From: JAJFUI01 sp963754135
GTDB lineage: Bacteria > Planctomycetota > Planctomycetia > Pirellulales > Thermoguttaceae
Assembly: GCA_963754135.1 (NCBI GenBank)
Contig: CAVWEY010000003.1
Span: forward strand, 1,116,001 to 1,180,000
Direction: 5' to 3'
DNA length: 64,000 bases
The translations under genes and the position numbers were made by a program. Of the stretch, positions 17,752-26,486 are shown one piece after another; the first letter of the stretch is position 1; every line of letters begins with the position of its first letter. The notes under the pieces were generated by a model, which had not been told where the DNA came from, made no database searches, and worked only from the letters and a program-made list of their open reading frames with translations.

Positions 17752-19422
17752 TCAAGAGTGAGGCGGTTGTCCGCCCTGCTCGACTCGCTGGAATGCATCC
17801 TCTATCTCGCGGGCCTTGTGGGCAGCGCCGACTCGCATGAACAGATCGCGTGCCTTGGCGAGGTGCTCTTTGCACGCCGCGAGGTCGCCGCGCGTCATGT
17901 AGACCAGCGCGAGGCTGCCGTGTTGGCTGGCTATGCCCTCTTGCCGGCCGAGCTTCTTGTTGATTGCCAGCGCCTTGCGGTGCGCCTCCTCGGCCCGGTC
18001 TAGGTCGCCACGCCTCCGGTAAATCAGCCCGAGGTTGCCGAAATCGTTGGCCATGCCTTGTTGTAGGCCGAGTCTCTCGTTGATTGCCAGTGCTCTTCGG
18101 AACATCTCTTCGGCCCGGCCCAGGTCGCCACGCGTCATGTGGATCAGCCCCAGGCTGCCGTAAGCGTTGGCTATGCCCTCTCGTCCGCCGAGCTTCTCGT
18201 TGATTGCCAGCGACTTGCAGGCCATCTCCTCGGCCCGCTCCAGGTCGCCACGCGTGATGTAGATCAGCCCGAGGTTGCCGTAAGCGTTGGCCATGCCCTC
18301 TTGCCGGCCGAGCTTCTCGTTGATTGCCAGCGACTTGCGGTGCATCTCTTCCGCCCGGCCCAGGTCGCCACGCCTGCGGTAGATCAGCCCGAGGTTGTCG
18401 AGATCGTTAGCCACGCCCTCTTGCCGGCCGAGGTTCTCGTCGATTGCCAGTGCCTTGCGGAGCATCTCTTCGGCCCGATCCAGGTCGCCACGAGTCTTGT
18501 AGATCAGTCCGAGGTTCCCGCAGGTGGTCGCCATGTTTTCTTGCCGGCCGAGTTTCTCGTTGATTGCCAGCGACTTGCGGAACATCTCTTCGGCCTGCTC
18601 CAGGTCGCCACGCGTCATGTAGACCACCCCGAGGTTGCCGTATTCGCTGGCCATGCCCTCTTGCCGGCCAAGCTTCTCCTCAATCGCCAGCGCCTTGCGG
18701 AGCATTTCTTCACCCCGGTTCAGGTCGCCGACAAATTGATAGAGAAAACCCAACTCTCCGAGCCAGATTGCCACATGATGGGCAAGTTCCGGTGGGGGCG
18801 GATCGCCTGCCTCGGCGACTCGCTGTTCGAGCTCCGCAATGCGAAAACGCTTCTCTTCTGCGGAAAGGGAGGCGGCTGCCGAGAAATCGCCGGCAAGGCG
18901 GTCCGCGAGGCCCTCGATCGCACCAGCCCGCTCGGATACAAACTCGAAACAATGGCTGCGATAGCGCCACAAATCCGGGGCGTGCCTCGCCAACAACGTC
19001 GCGGCGTATTCCGGCAGCCAAAACACCACGGGACAGCGATACCGCTGCTCCCAGAGCTCACGCGAAGCGTTCAGCGAGCGCAGCGCCGGCTGGCTCTCCG
19101 CACCCGAGGCGATGCTCTCCTCCAAACCGGCTAGGAACAGTCCGTCGGGCGGTGTTTTCCCCGCCTCGGCCGCCGCCAGACCGTACACGTCCACGGTCCC
19201 TCTCGGAACCCGAACCACGCGAAGGCCCGCGAACGACCCTTGAAGCCGTCCAATGAGATAGTCGCGAAGCGCCGGGCTGTTGCAGATGGCGACGCTCAAC
19301 GAGAAGCTGCCCCGCGCGGCCCCGATCATCCGCCGCATGGCCGCCAGTTCCGCGGCCTGACGCTCGGACTCGCCAAGGGCAGGAGCGCCGGCGGCTATTG
19401 AACCCGGCCGCGTCATGGGCAT
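17752..19422 (-). CDS. TPR protein with N-terminal uncharacterised domain, partner of ATPase
   Basis: A 556-residue protein starting at ATG 19422, which overlaps the ATPase stop by one base (TGATG). Residues about 15-190 form an alpha/beta domain without a P-loop (FSLSVAICNSPALRDYLIG, GLRVVRVPRG, CPVVFWLPEYAATLLARHAP, then DLWRYRSHCFEF) that I cannot name. Residues about 235-555 are eight tetratricopeptide units of exactly 40 residues, with consensus NLGLIY..RGDL.RAEEM..K.LAINEKLG. The units are nearly identical, even at DNA level (120-bp period). The pair of an ATPase and a TPR sensor-like protein resembles split signalling or conflict ATPases; function is inferred only. Confidence 0.8.
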   Translation of the reverse strand: MPMTRPGSIAAGAPALGESERQAAELAAMRRMIGAARGSFSLSVAICNSPALRDYLIGRLQGSFAGLRVVRVPRGTVDVYGLAAAEAGKTPPDGLFLAGLEESIASGAESQPALRSLNASRELWEQRYRCPVVFWLPEYAATLLARHAPDLWRYRSHCFEFVSERAGAIEGLADRLAGDFSAAASLSAEEKRFRIAELEQRVAEAGDPPPPELAHHVAIWLGELGFLYQFVGDLNRGEEMLRKALAIEEKLGRQEGMASEYGNLGVVYMTRGDLEQAEEMFRKSLAINEKLGRQENMATTCGNLGLIYKTRGDLDRAEEMLRKALAIDENLGRQEGVANDLDNLGLIYRRRGDLGRAEEMHRKSLAINEKLGRQEGMANAYGNLGLIYITRGDLERAEEMACKSLAINEKLGGREGIANAYGSLGLIHMTRGDLGRAEEMFRRALAINERLGLQQGMANDFGNLGLIYRRRGDLDRAEEAHRKALAINKKLGRQEGIASQHGSLALVYMTRGDLAACKEHLAKARDLFMRVGAAHKAREIEDAFQRVEQGGQPPHS

Positions 19423-20726
19423 CACTTGGTCTTCACGGGCAGTTTCAGGTCTACCATCGGGTTCAAACCGTACCATTCTTCGGCGTTCACGTACTGGAGG
19501 ATTGCCCGGCATTGCAGCATTTCGCGGAAAGCGGATTCCTTTTCGGACGTCCGGTTGAATGTGCCGGTGCGGCCGATCTCCCGGATGATCGGCCAGTGCT
19601 CCTGGCGCAACAAGCGGGCGAACTCCCGTCTGCCTTCCCGCCTTGCTCGATCCAGCGAGTCCTTCGTGATCGGCAGGCCGTGGGCAATGATCGCCTCGCG
19701 CACGAGCATCATCAGTTGGTCGGGCTGACCACCGCTGAGGGAAATCAATTGGTCGCGCACGCCGTCGTCGCGGAAGACCTCTCCCGCCGGCACGCCAGCG
19801 GCCTCAAGCCGCCGGGCAAGCACTTGCCGGAACTTCTCAACACCCGGCTTGTACGCGCCCTTCCTTGGCGGCCGGGCCGCAATTTTCGTCATCGGCACCA
19901 CCGGCACCTGTCCGCCGTAGCTGTTCTTGATCGCCTGCTCTTGGTGGGAATAGGCCAGGGAAAGCGGGATCGTATAGACCACGTGGCAGAGGAACGCCGT
20001 GAGCTGCGCGGCACGGTTGATGAACAGGTATTCGTCCGTCGTGCAGCCGGCGTCGTGTGGCCGAATGGTCATCTTGTCGAGATCGTCGAGCAGGATGACC
20101 AGCCCTGCCTTGCCTTTCTTCCCGAGCTGCTGTACGGCTTCGCCAATAACATCGTTGGCCGCTGTCAGCCAATTGTTGGTGTCCGGGTCAAGTATCTTGC
20201 GGATGTCCCTGCGAGCATCGGGGCTTGCCTTTAGCGTGCCGGCGAGCTTCATCATGCCGTAGCCAAGCTCGAAGGAGTCGAGGTTCACCTCAGACTTCAA
20301 CAACCCGCCGAGCCGTTGAAACCGATCCTTGAAGTAGCCCGGCTTCAGCTTGATTCCCTCGCGCAGCTTGAGCTGCGCCGCCATTTGCCGGACAATCGCG
20401 ATAAGTATGTCCGGAAAATCGACGTCGTTGCGGTCAATATCGTCGTCCGCCTGGACATTCACAACGAAGAACGGCGATGGCCCAGTCTCCAACTGTTTCT
20501 TCAAGCGAAGCAGTTCCGTCGACTTTCCGCTCCCCTTATGGCCGGCAAGAACCTGGCACGTCGGTCTGCCTTCCGCAAGTCGGATTCGCTCGCTCAAGCG
20601 TGAAACCACGTTCATGCTGCCGCGAACATCCTCCAAGTCGACGTACAGTTCCGTCTGCCGCTCGGGCTGGATCGGTCCAGGGCCAAACTCCCGGTAAACG
20701 CTTTGCACTACGTCCGCACTTGCCAT
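19422..20726 (-). CDS. P-loop ATPase of two-gene ATPase/TPR module
   Basis: A 434-residue STAND/AAA-like ATPase. Residues 1-45 (FGPGPIQPERQTELYVDLEDVRG in two blocks) precede Walker A GHKGSGKST at about 64. Then come VNVQADDDIDRNDVDFPDIL, Walker B GLVILLDDLDKM at about 210 and QLISLSGGQPDQLMMLVREA, a winged-helix-like C-terminal part. No transmembrane helix is evident. The gene has a normal ATG and is translationally coupled to the TPR gene. By architecture it would hydrolyse ATP upon a signal sensed by the TPR partner. The DNA is somewhat less GC-rich than its neighbours. Confidence 0.8.
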   Translation of the reverse strand: MASADVVQSVYREFGPGPIQPERQTELYVDLEDVRGSMNVVSRLSERIRLAEGRPTCQVLAGHKGSGKSTELLRLKKQLETGPSPFFVVNVQADDDIDRNDVDFPDILIAIVRQMAAQLKLREGIKLKPGYFKDRFQRLGGLLKSEVNLDSFELGYGMMKLAGTLKASPDARRDIRKILDPDTNNWLTAANDVIGEAVQQLGKKGKAGLVILLDDLDKMTIRPHDAGCTTDEYLFINRAAQLTAFLCHVVYTIPLSLAYSHQEQAIKNSYGGQVPVVPMTKIAARPPRKGAYKPGVEKFRQVLARRLEAAGVPAGEVFRDDGVRDQLISLSGGQPDQLMMLVREAIIAHGLPITKDSLDRARREGRREFARLLRQEHWPIIREIGRTGTFNRTSEKESAFREMLQCRAILQYVNAEEWYGLNPMVDLKLPVKTK

Positions 20727-20834
20727 GCCTGGTCCCTTTATGCAAGACCGCAGTGGATAGAAATCTCCAATGAACTATAACATTTTAGCGGGGCGAAGCG
20801 ATGCCCACAATGGGAGGCGAGAAGCCGCCGCACC

Positions 20835-21464
20835 CTAGCCCGGCTCGTTTCCGGCCGGTTTCCCCCCCACGGCCTGCCCCGCCGCGTAGAGGTACGGGTT
20901 CATCGTCGGGTCGTTGTACATCTTGAACTGGCGGTAGAGCTTGAGCCGCTTGCGGCCGGCGAAGATGTCGGCCAACAGTTCGCTGAGCGAGTTCGAGAGG
21001 TCGCGGCGCTGCTCATGGAGGGTTTCCAGCCGGGCCTTGGCCTTGGCGACGTGCTCCGGCGTGGCGTCATGGCGGGCGGCCTGCTCTGCCATGTGATACA
21101 GCCGCAGGGCGAGGATCGAGAGCCGGTCGATCGCGCTGCCCGGCGTTTCGGTGTTCAGCCGCGCCTCGGGCTGCGGCTCGACTCCCGCCGCTGCCAACTC
21201 GGCCAGCAGGAAATCGTCCAGCCGCTCGATCAGGTCGTTCCGCTGCTGATTGAGCTTGTCGATCGCCCGCTTCACGCCGGCCAGCTCGGCGTCGGTCACG
21301 CTGGGGCTTCGGGCGATGTCCTCCTGGTGCCAGAGGCGGAAGTTCTGCCCGTGCTGATCGCAGACCAGCCGCAGGAACCCCTCGTAGGGGTTGTCGATTT
21401 CCCGCTCGTGCCATCGGGCCACGGCCGTTTCGTGCAGGTCGAGAATCGCGGGGACGTCGATCAT
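20835..21464 (-). CDS. DUF4254 domain protein
   Basis: A 209-residue, wholly helical cytoplasmic protein matching the planctomycete/Bacteroidetes DUF4254 pattern: ARWHEREIDNPYEGFLRLVC at the N-terminus, EDIARSP, then RLSILALRLYHMAEQAAR and ETLHEQRRDLSNSLSELLADI with a C-terminal KLYRQFKMYNDPTMNPYLY. In other genomes this family often lies near glycosyltransferase or surface-polysaccharide genes, but no such neighbour is adjacent here. The molecular function is unknown. It is a monocistronic gene between the ATPase/TPR pair and tRNA-Leu. Confidence 0.85.
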   Translation of the reverse strand: MIDVPAILDLHETAVARWHEREIDNPYEGFLRLVCDQHGQNFRLWHQEDIARSPSVTDAELAGVKRAIDKLNQQRNDLIERLDDFLLAELAAAGVEPQPEARLNTETPGSAIDRLSILALRLYHMAEQAARHDATPEHVAKAKARLETLHEQRRDLSNSLSELLADIFAGRKRLKLYRQFKMYNDPTMNPYLYAAGQAVGGKPAGNEPG

Positions 21465-21637
21465 GGTTGGTGGCCTTTCTGCGGGCCCGATTCCTCAGCG
21501 CGGTAGAATAGCCGAGTCCGTCCGCCAAATGCCATGTCTATTTGTTTTCGGCGTCTGCTACCGTTCGCCCGAGGATCACGAACGAGAGGCCCGGATTGCG
21601 GCCACAATCCGTTACGCCGCGCCGGTTTTCAGACGAG

Positions 21638-21719
<82 letters not shown>

Positions 21720-21857
21720 AAGGGCGTTGCCTTTCAGTAGTTTGCGACATTCTCCGGGCGCCGTCAAGTGGCCGTTCTCGGTGACGCCGCTGATGCACGT
21801 AGACGCGGCATCCTGCCGCGTCATCGTGGCGGGGGACCGTCCCCGGACGCGGACCAC

Positions 21858-21885
21858 TTGACAAGAAACCGGGCCATGTTATAGA
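21858..21885 (+). promoter_or_regulatory. Consensus-like sigma70 promoter (TTGACA / TATAGA)
   Basis: TTGACA at 21858-21863 and TATAGA at 21880-21885 are separated by 16 bp. It points toward the hairpin-rich gap before the cupin gene; the downstream start of that gene has its own -10 box, so this promoter may drive a small RNA. Confidence 0.5.
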
Positions 21886-22024
21886 AGGAGCGTGTCGTCG
21901 GCGGCTTTCGGGCCGTCCGGCGGTCACGACCTCGGGGTCAACGGCAGTTTGGGCCTCCTTGGGGGAGGCCGATACGGCGCTGGGAGCCGTTGCCTCGGGG
22001 TTTTTTCTGCGCGGGCCGTTGTGG

Positions 22025-22030
22025 TATAAT
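22025..22030 (+). promoter_or_regulatory. Perfect -10 box before the cupin gene, implying a leaderless start
   Basis: TATAAT ends 8 bp before ATG 22039, which would place transcription start at or within a base or two of the start codon. No clear -35 box is visible at the expected distance. Confidence 0.5.
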
Positions 22031-22038
22031 TCTCTGCC

Positions 22039-22425
22039 ATGAAAGTCATCCATTGCGAACAGATCGAAGCCTCGCCGGTGGAAGCCGACGGCGCGTTGAA
22101 TTGCCGGATGTGCTGCCTGATCGGGCCGGACGACGCCGCCCCGAGCTTCTCGATGCGGCGGTTCGAGTTGGCCCCCGGCGGCCATACGCCCAAGCACAGC
22201 CACGCCTACGAGCACGAGGTGTACGTGTTGGAGGGGACGGGCGTGGTGTTGGAGGGGGAGCGGGAGCATCCGCTGCGGCCGGGCAGCGCGGTCTACGTGC
22301 CGCCGGACGAACTGCACCAGTTCCGCAACACCGGCCCCGGGCCGCTCAAGTTCCTCTGTCTGATTCCACATCCGTTGCGCGGCATGCGCGAGGTCTGCGT
22401 GGCGGCGTGCGGGTGTGATGGATAG
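22039..22425 (+). CDS. Small cupin (cupin_2) protein
   Basis: A 128-residue single-domain beta-barrel. The metal-binding motif 1 is HTPKHSHAYEHEVYVLEG (His, His, Glu, then His further on), and motif 2 is PGSAVYVPPDELHQFRN. Such single-domain cupins bind a metal and a small ligand; the substrate is not known. The start has no Shine-Dalgarno sequence but a -10 box 8 bp upstream, consistent with leaderless translation. Cys-rich ends (CRMCCLI; CVAACGC) are noteworthy. Confidence 0.85.
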   Translation: MKVIHCEQIEASPVEADGALNCRMCCLIGPDDAAPSFSMRRFELAPGGHTPKHSHAYEHEVYVLEGTGVVLEGEREHPLRPGSAVYVPPDELHQFRNTGPGPLKFLCLIPHPLRGMREVCVAACGCDG

Positions 22426-22429
22426 TTGT

Positions 22430-22580
22430 CAGCGGTCAGCTTTCAGCTTTCAGCGGTTGACACCACTCTCCGTACTCCGTACTTGGTACTGGGCGCGGTG
22501 TGTTAAAGTACGGAGTACGGGCTGGAGACCGGACTGCTGGAAGCTGATAGCTGACTGCTGAGAGCTGACCGCTGAGAGCT
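22430..22580. repeat. Nested inverted heptamer arrays (TCAGCTT and CTCCGTA types)
   Basis: The outer pair, gtcagcg/gtcagct/ttcagct (22430-22458) versus gctgata/gctgact/gctgaga/gctgacc (22540-22579), encloses an inner pair, ctccgta repeats (22466-22488) versus gtacggagtacgg (22507-22519). All have period 7. The array lies immediately upstream of ligA. Confidence 0.85.
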
Positions 22581-22597
22581 TGGTTGGAGACTTCCCC

Positions 22598-24597
22598 ATG
22601 CCCACCGATCCTTTCACTGAAATTGCCCGGCTCCGCGAGGAAATCCGCCATCACGACCGGAAGTACTACGTCGAAGCGGCGCCGGAGATTTCCGACCGCG
22701 AGTTCGACCGGCTGATGGAGCGGCTGAAGAAGCTCGAAGGCGAGCATCCCGAACTGCTCACGGCGGACAGCCCCACCCGGCGGATCGGCGACCAACCTGT
22801 TGAAGGGCTTCAGCCCTTCGAGCATCGCGTGCCGATGCTCTCGATCGAGAACACCTACAGCCTCGACGAGTTGAAAAAGTACGGCGACCGGGTGACGAAG
22901 CTGCTGCCGGGCGAGCAGGTCGAGTGGGTCGTCGAGTTGAAGGTCGATGGTGTGGCCGTTTCGCTGATCTATGAGGACGGGCTATTGACGCACGGCGTCA
23001 CCCGCGGCAACGGCCGGGTCGGCGACGACATTACCCACAACGTGCGGACGATCAAAGACGTTCCGCTGCGGTTGGCGGGTAAGGCCGTCCCGCCGCTCTT
23101 GGAGGTCCGCGGCGAAATCTACATGACCAACAGCGACCTCGTGCTCTTGAACGAGGCCCAGCAGCGGAAGGGCGAGCCGCCGTTCGCCAACACGCGGAAC
23201 GTCACCGCCGGCAGCGTCCGCCAGCTCGATCCGCGCGTCTGCGCCCAGCGGCGGCTGCGGTTCTTCTGCCACAGCGCGGGCGACACCCGTGGCCTGCGTG
23301 CCAAGACGCACATGGAGTTCCTCGACGAGCTGCGGGGCTACGGCTTGGCGGCCACGCCCTACGTCGAGTGCTTTCCGTCGTTTGCCGCCGCGGTCGAGCA
23401 TTGCGAGGAGTTGATCGAGCGGCTGCACGAGTTGGATTTCGAGATTGACGGACTGGTGCTGAAGGTGAACCGCTTCGACCAGCGGGAGCGGCTGGGGAGC
23501 ACGTCGAAAAGCCCCCGCTGGGTGATCGCCTACAAGTTCGAGAAGTACGAGGCCACAACCCGCCTGAATGACATCCGCGTGCAGGTGGGCAAGACCGGGG
23601 CAATTACGCCCGTGGCCGACCTGGAGCCGGTCGAGCTGGCCGGCACCACCGTCAGCCACGCCAGCGTGCACAATGCCGACGAGATTGGGCGGAAGGACGT
23701 GCGGATCGGGGACGTGGTGGTGGTGGAGAAGGCGGGCAAAATCATCCCGCACATCGTCCGCGTGGAAAAGCACCTCCGCAAAGGGCCGCTGCGGAAGTTC
23801 GTCTTCCCCGGCGAGTGCCCGGAGTGCGGGCGGAAACTGGTGAAGGACGAAGGGGGCGTCTACATCCGCTGCCCGAACGTCGAATGTCCGGCCCAAGTGA
23901 AAGAGCGCATCCGCTACTTCGCCAGCCGCAACGCGATGGACATCGAAGGGCTGGGCGACAAGCTGGTGGATCAACTGGTCAACGAAAAGCTGGTCCGCAA
24001 CTGCGGTGACCTGTACCGGCTGGACCAGCGGCAGGACCGGCTGCTGGGGTTGGAGCGGATGGGCCGGAAGTCGATGGACAATCTGCTGGAGGGGATTGAG
24101 GCGAGCAAGAACCGCGGACTGGCCCGGCTGCTGAACGCCCTGACGATCCGGCACGTCGGGCGCGGATGGCCGCCGTGCTTGCCGAGCGGTTTGGCACGAT
24201 GGACGCCCTGATCGCGGCTACCGTTGAGCAGCTCAGCGAGACCAACGAGATCGGCCCGATCATCGCCCAAAGCGTTTACGACTTCCTGCACAGCACGTTC
24301 GGCCAGGAAACGATTGCGGACTTGAAGAGCGTCGGGGTGAAGATGGAGTCAGCCACTCGCGCCGGCGGCCGGCGGGCGTTGGAAGGCAAGACGCTCGTCG
24401 TGACGGGCACGCTGGCGAAATACAGCCGCGATGAGATCGAGGAGCTGATTACCCGTCACGGCGGCCACGCCGCGTCGAGCGTCTCGAAGAACACCGACTA
24501 CCTGGTGGCCGGCGAGAAGGCCGGCAGCAAGCTGGCGAAGGCCGAGCAGTTAGGCGTGAAGGTGATTACCGAGGAGGAATTTGAAAGACTGTTGTGA
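22598..24597 (+). pseudogene. ligA: NAD-dependent DNA ligase LigA, single frameshift near the 3' end
   Basis: Seals nicks in DNA using NAD. Domains: Ia/adenylation with active-site Lys in ELKVDGVAV (about residue 115) and GDDITHNVRTI; OB fold (VQVGKTGAITPVADLEPV); Cys4 zinc finger CPECGRKL ... CPNVECPAQ; helix-hairpin-helix (ALTIRHVG); C-terminal BRCT domain (LEGKTLVVTGTLAKYSRDEI). ATG 22598 is chosen because homology begins there. The frame breaks at about 24158; adding one G to ggg restores HVGARMAAVLAERFG. As the gene is essential in most bacteria, the break is probably a sequence error. The two pieces are 22598-24211 and 24166-24597. Confidence 0.9.
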
Positions 24598-24626
24598 ATC
24601 GCAAGGGCACACGTGGAGGCAGCGCG

Positions 24627-24959
24627 ATGAGTTGGAAGAGATGGGATGAGATTCTCAAGCATACGCACCATGGGTGTAACATCCTCGGGCTGCTCAACTT
24701 CCTCGTGTTCTTTGGCGGAGTCTATGTTGTCGTCGGCATGGCCTTTCCCCAGCCAATCGGCGGGCTACTGCTATTGCTTCTGGTTCTGGCGTGTCCTTCA
24801 TACGACGTGATCGATCGTGCGCACAGCGCGCCAGAACGGGGACCTTGGCGTTTTCTCCTGCCGAGCGCAGGAGGCACGCTGTTCATGGTGCCGATTTGGA
24901 CGGTTTATCCCCTCATGCTCATTGGCGCGTTGGTTGCCCTGTTATGCCAGCGACGTTAG
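24627..24959 (+). CDS. Small membrane protein, unknown function
   Basis: A 110-residue protein with a GGAGG site 7 nt before ATG 24627. Two or three transmembrane helices are visible: about 20-45 (ILGLLNFLVFFGGVYVVVGM), about 47-62 (GGLLLLLLVLACP) and about 85-105 (TLFMVPIWTVYPLMLIGALVALL). No family is recognised. It lies 29 bp after ligA and may be co-transcribed. Confidence 0.65.
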   Translation: MSWKRWDEILKHTHHGCNILGLLNFLVFFGGVYVVVGMAFPQPIGGLLLLLLVLACPSYDVIDRAHSAPERGPWRFLLPSAGGTLFMVPIWTVYPLMLIGALVALLCQRR

Positions 24960-24979
24960 TGCCGTGAATGGAGGAGCGG

Positions 24980-25193
24980 ATGCGTTTGGTGACTGCCAGA
25001 GAGATGCTCAATCAAGTGCTTGCGGAACTTCCCGAAGACCGCGTGGGCGAAGTGCTCGACTTCGCGCGGTTCCTCGGCGCAAACGGAGCGCGAGACTTGG
25101 GCGAGATCCGGCCGGGAGCAACTGGCCCGAGCGTATGGAGATGTTGAGCCGGACTACACCGAGGCGGACCTCAAACCAGAGTTGAACCGATGA
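24980..25193 (+). pseudogene. Antitoxin-like gene (DUF2281-type), frameshifted
   Basis: The first 33 codons give MRLVTAREMLNQVLAELPEDRVGEVLDFARFL (two blocks), the short helical DUF2281-like start of antitoxins paired with PemK/MazF or PIN toxins. The frame then breaks at about 25076; restoring CGCG at ggcgcaaa continues as AQTERETWARSGREQLARAY through EPDYTEADLKPELNR and ends at 25193. Uncorrected, it stops at 25147. Confidence 0.55.
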
Positions 25194-25270
25194 CGCCCGG
25201 CGACGTTTTCTTCGACGTGTTCGTGGCTTTACGGCTTGCGTCGTGCCTCCGCGCGAACCACGTCCATTAG
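25190..25270 (+). pseudogene. Truncated toxin-gene start (possible PemK/MazF), 26 codons
   Basis: ATG 25190 overlaps the antitoxin stop (ATGA). The N-terminus MTPGDVFFDVF resembles the beginning of PemK/MazF ribonucleases, but the frame stops at 25270, and the region is overlapped by the opposite-strand gene at 25229-25663. Most of the toxin is missing. Confidence 0.4.
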
Positions 25271-25663
25271 CGAGGTCTTTCCTTCCCACTCCAATTCGAT
25301 TTGTCTCCAAGCCGCAAGTGACCTTGGACCAAGCCACTTCTCGAAGACCTTCCACCCAAAATCACTGTGCGACGCAACGGTTTGCACGTCCTCAAATAGC
25401 CCGATCACCAGAACTTCCTGTTGTTTCGGGTCGCCGGACTCCAAAATGGACTCCGCCTTCCGGAATAACGCGGGGAAGAAGTCGGTCCTCCCAACCGCAT
25501 AACTGTCCACAATGTAATGAACAACGACTGAGACATCAATATACTCGCCGCGATCCTCGCCTTCCCAATAAGCAAGGTGATCTCGCCAACGGCCTTCGAT
25601 TCCGGGGCACAGACTGAGCAGGTCCGGTACAATGCTCGGGACATCGTGTGAATTCGAGGCCAT
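25229..25663 (-). CDS. Hypothetical cytoplasmic protein
   Basis: A 144-residue soluble protein without a signal peptide. Sequence is acidic/aromatic and helical (VVHYIVDSYAVGRTDFFPALFRKAESILESG; two blocks) with a conserved-looking QQEVLVIGLFEDVQTVASH and LGPRSLAAWRQIELEWEG. The pattern resembles small DUF proteins found among accessory and immunity-type genes, but I do not recognise the family. It overlaps the truncated toxin on the other strand. Confidence 0.6.
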   Translation of the reverse strand: MASNSHDVPSIVPDLLSLCPGIEGRWRDHLAYWEGEDRGEYIDVSVVVHYIVDSYAVGRTDFFPALFRKAESILESGDPKQQEVLVIGLFEDVQTVASHSDFGWKVFEKWLGPRSLAAWRQIELEWEGKTSLMDVVRAEARRKP

Positions 25664-25693
25664 TTTGTCGCCCTCTCAATTCATGTCTCCCGC

Positions 25694-25939
25694 TCAACCG
25701 GCGACCAGCGCAGGCGGCTGCGCCGAAAGCACCTCCACCGACAGGACCTCCTTAACGGGGTGCGCGTCTCCAATCAGCCGGTCGATCTTGTCAAGCGTGG
25801 TGGCGTGGAAATAGCGTTCGCCGCACTCGGCGCAGACCTCCGCGTCCACGCCCTCGACGATGTAGAGCTTACCCCGGAGCCAGTGGTGCTTTCGGACCAG
25901 CCGATGAACCGTGTCGGAACCGCAGAACTCGCATTTCAT
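25694..25939 (-). CDS. YgiT-type zinc-finger protein, probable antitoxin of DUF4258 pair
   Basis: An 81-residue protein beginning MKCEFCGSDTVH and containing a second CAECGERYFHA, giving a CxxC/CxxC zinc site typical of the N-terminal half of MqsA-like antitoxins. The C-terminus ends in a short helical region (DKIDRLIGDAHPVKEV). It follows the DUF4258 gene by 5 bp with AAGGAG overlapping the upstream stop, a toxin-first arrangement common for this pair. Confidence 0.8.
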   Translation of the reverse strand: MKCEFCGSDTVHRLVRKHHWLRGKLYIVEGVDAEVCAECGERYFHATTLDKIDRLIGDAHPVKEVLSVEVLSAQPPALVAG

Positions 25940-25944
25940 TTTCG

Positions 25945-26220
25945 TCACTCCTTCTCGTAGACGGTGATGAGAATCAAGGAGCCGGTCTCCTGAAAGCGGC
26001 AAAGCACATGCATCAGTCGGCCGTCGTGCGCCGGGCCCTCGACGCGGTATCGTGTTCCTCTCGGGTCGTGAGTCAACTTCTTCTCGACGAATCCCCTGAG
26101 GATGGCGTTCTCCACGTCGGCCCGTTCAAAGCCGTCCTCCGCCATTTCGTCTTCCGCGTGGGAGGAAAGGAAGTAATCTCGATTTCGTATCTTCTCGCGG
26201 ATCCTTTCAATGACGGACAC
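25945..26220 (-). CDS. DUF4258 domain protein, probable toxin
   Basis: A 91-residue RelE-like-size protein: IRNRDYFLSSHAEDEMAEDG with the conserved His, then ADVENAILRGFVEK, DPRGTRYRVEGPA and LILITVYE. DUF4258 proteins paired with YgiT-type zinc-finger proteins are annotated as toxin-antitoxin systems in many genomes; activity on a ribosome or mRNA is presumed, not shown. The pair lies within an accessory stretch downstream of the ligA region. Confidence 0.8.
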   Translation of the reverse strand: MSVIERIREKIRNRDYFLSSHAEDEMAEDGFERADVENAILRGFVEKKLTHDPRGTRYRVEGPAHDGRLMHVLCRFQETGSLILITVYEKE

Positions 26221-26486
26221 GGCAGAACCTCTTGTTCCGAGCCCCTGACACCCCTCTACTGAATGTTACCACCGGCAACGACGGAGTGTCAATCGGGCGC
26301 TGAGGGTCCCATATTCGCGCCTATCGAGGCGCCCGCCACCGCCGAAAAGCCGCTGCTTTTGCGCGAATTGACGGGCTTGGAACCCCCGAGAACCCCCCGG
26401 CCGGCCTTGACGCAGAGGCCGCGGCGTTATAAAACCGCAGCAGTCAACGCCTGGCTTTGGCAGGCAAGACTCCCCGGGGGTGTACC

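Larger units (their letters stand above)
21720..22038. other. Intergenic region with promoter elements and possible small RNA
   Basis: No protein gene is evident. It contains a short palindrome (21798-21818), a strong promoter-like pair at 21858-21885, two hairpins (21952-21970 and 21974-21990), a T6 run (22001-22006) and the cupin promoter at 22025. Confidence 0.5.
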
